Source: Arthrobacter subterraneus (GTDB taxonomy: Bacteria; Actinomycetota; Actinomycetes; Actinomycetales; Micrococcaceae). From it: a stretch of 64,000 bases of DNA. The translations under genes and the position numbers were made by a program. The notes beneath the pieces were generated by a model. It did no database searches. It saw only the letters and a program-made list of their open reading frames with translations, and was not told the origin of the DNA. Shown here piece after piece: positions 63,551 through 64,000 of the stretch (its first letter is position 1; every line of letters starts with the position of its first letter). Location: NCBI RefSeq assembly GCF_900099735.1, contig NZ_FNDT01000005.1, positions 62,001-126,000 on the forward strand, in the 5' to 3' direction.

Positions 63551-64000
63551 TTAGGAGCGCGTCCGGGCGCCGGCTCGATCGCGCTCGTCATCCTCGAGCT
63601 CCGGTGGGTTCTTCTTGGCCTGCGACATGGCGATTGCCGATTCGAAGATGACCCACACGGCAGCAACAAGGATGATCACGTCAAGCCCAAGCAGCAGCCA
63701 GTTCCCGGCAGCGTAGAACTGTCCCATCTGAACAATGAGCGCGTAGACAGACATCACCAGCAGGAACAGGAGCGGCACCAGCACGGGGGTCACCGGACGA
63801 CCCTTACGCAGCAGGATCACGGCGATCATCGATAGCGTCAGCCCTGCAAGCAGCTGGTTGGTAGTACCGAAGAGCGGCCAGATCAGCATGCCGCCCGCAC
63901 CGTCCGCGCCGGCTCCGAACGTCAGGCCCATAGCGATGGCCAACACAATCAGCGTTGCTACGAGTTTGTTGAGGTTGACACCGATGATGCTCGCGGCTTC
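63551..64000 (-). CDS. cstA: carbon starvation protein A, C-terminal part (5' end outside window)
   Basis: The frame runs open to the window end, so the start is missing. The visible C-terminal 149 residues show GMLIWPLFGTTNQLLAGLTL, a family hallmark, then membrane helices ending MSQAKKNPPELEDDERDRAG. CstA takes up peptides or pyruvate during starvation. Usually a small YbdD-type gene follows it; here the cory-CC-star gene does. Confidence 0.87.
   Translation of the reverse strand, partial: EAASIIGVNLNKLVATLIVLAIAMGLTFGAGADGAGGMLIWPLFGTTNQLLAGLTLSMIAVILLRKGRPVTPVLVPLLFLLVMSVYALIVQMGQFYAAGNWLLLGLDVIILVAAVWVIFESAIAMSQAKKNPPELEDDERDRAGARTRS

Overview
The window looks like a piece of chromosome from a high-GC Gram-positive bacterium of the Micrococcaceae, most probably an Arthrobacter-type soil actinobacterium. 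This rests on gene content rather than a database match: a DUF4193 protein, an Rpf-like transglycosylase with LysM, a glutathione-independent formaldehyde dehydrogenase, Tat-exported phosphatases, many GTG/TTG starts, ATGA/GTGA gene overlaps and uniformly G+C-rich third codon positions. No rRNA, tRNA, CRISPR array, phage or IS transposase was seen. It reads as ordinary chromosome with a high density of small repeats.

Layout. 1-11 kb: end of a glycerol dehydrogenase gene, a D-lactate/glycolate-type FAD/Fe-S oxidase, a NERD protein, a HAD dehalogenase, an exported glycerophosphodiesterase, a glutamine amidotransferase, an SDR and a spore-photolyase-like radical SAM protein. 10.7-21.8 kb: a Ser/Thr kinase coupled to a small HTH protein and divergent from a MarR regulator, several membrane proteins (DUF2254, DUF3817, DUF808), DUF488, a SWIM/SNF2 helicase, a nitroreductase and DUF4193. 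21.9-30.5 kb: an APC permease broken by one in-frame TGA, an ECF vitamin/nucleoside-type transporter with a nucleoside hydrolase, and small conserved proteins. 30.6-36.9 kb: formaldehyde dehydrogenase, a thioesterase, an Rpf/LysM protein, Tex and a lipoprotein. 36.9-43.6 kb: a degraded secreted-protein gene, then a three-gene type III polyketide operon (synthase, methyltransferase, flavin monooxygenase) resembling phenolic-lipid (srsABC-like) loci, a rhodanese, an FMN reductase and a nitronate monooxygenase. 43.6-50.7 kb: an agmatinase/ThDP-enzyme operon, an ABC sugar importer and an XRE-cupin regulator. 50.8-58.2 kb: AI-2E-type and DUF202 membrane proteins, a ferritin-VIT iron protein, a lipoprotein, a 50-residue membrane protein, and two Tat phosphatases behind a possible Pho box. 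58.3-64 kb: a glycosyltransferase, a bifunctional heptose kinase/nucleotidyltransferase, an aldehyde dehydrogenase fused to it in frame by one extra base, an ArsA-type ATPase, a cory-CC-star protein and the end of CstA.

The most distinctive material is non-coding. One family of long palindromes with arms like GAGTTGGCAGGACACGCC occurs four times, each at a gene 3' end. A second family of 26-bp units (CCCA..TGA to TCA..GGG) occurs as two pairs bracketing the rhodanese gene. Short tandem arrays reach into the 3' ends of the kinase, thioesterase and DUF3817 genes and carry their stop codons. Three genes are broken or altered: the permease (nonsense), the aldehyde dehydrogenase (frameshift to a fusion) and the secreted-protein remnant. 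All functional calls come from reading the sequence; none was checked against a database.
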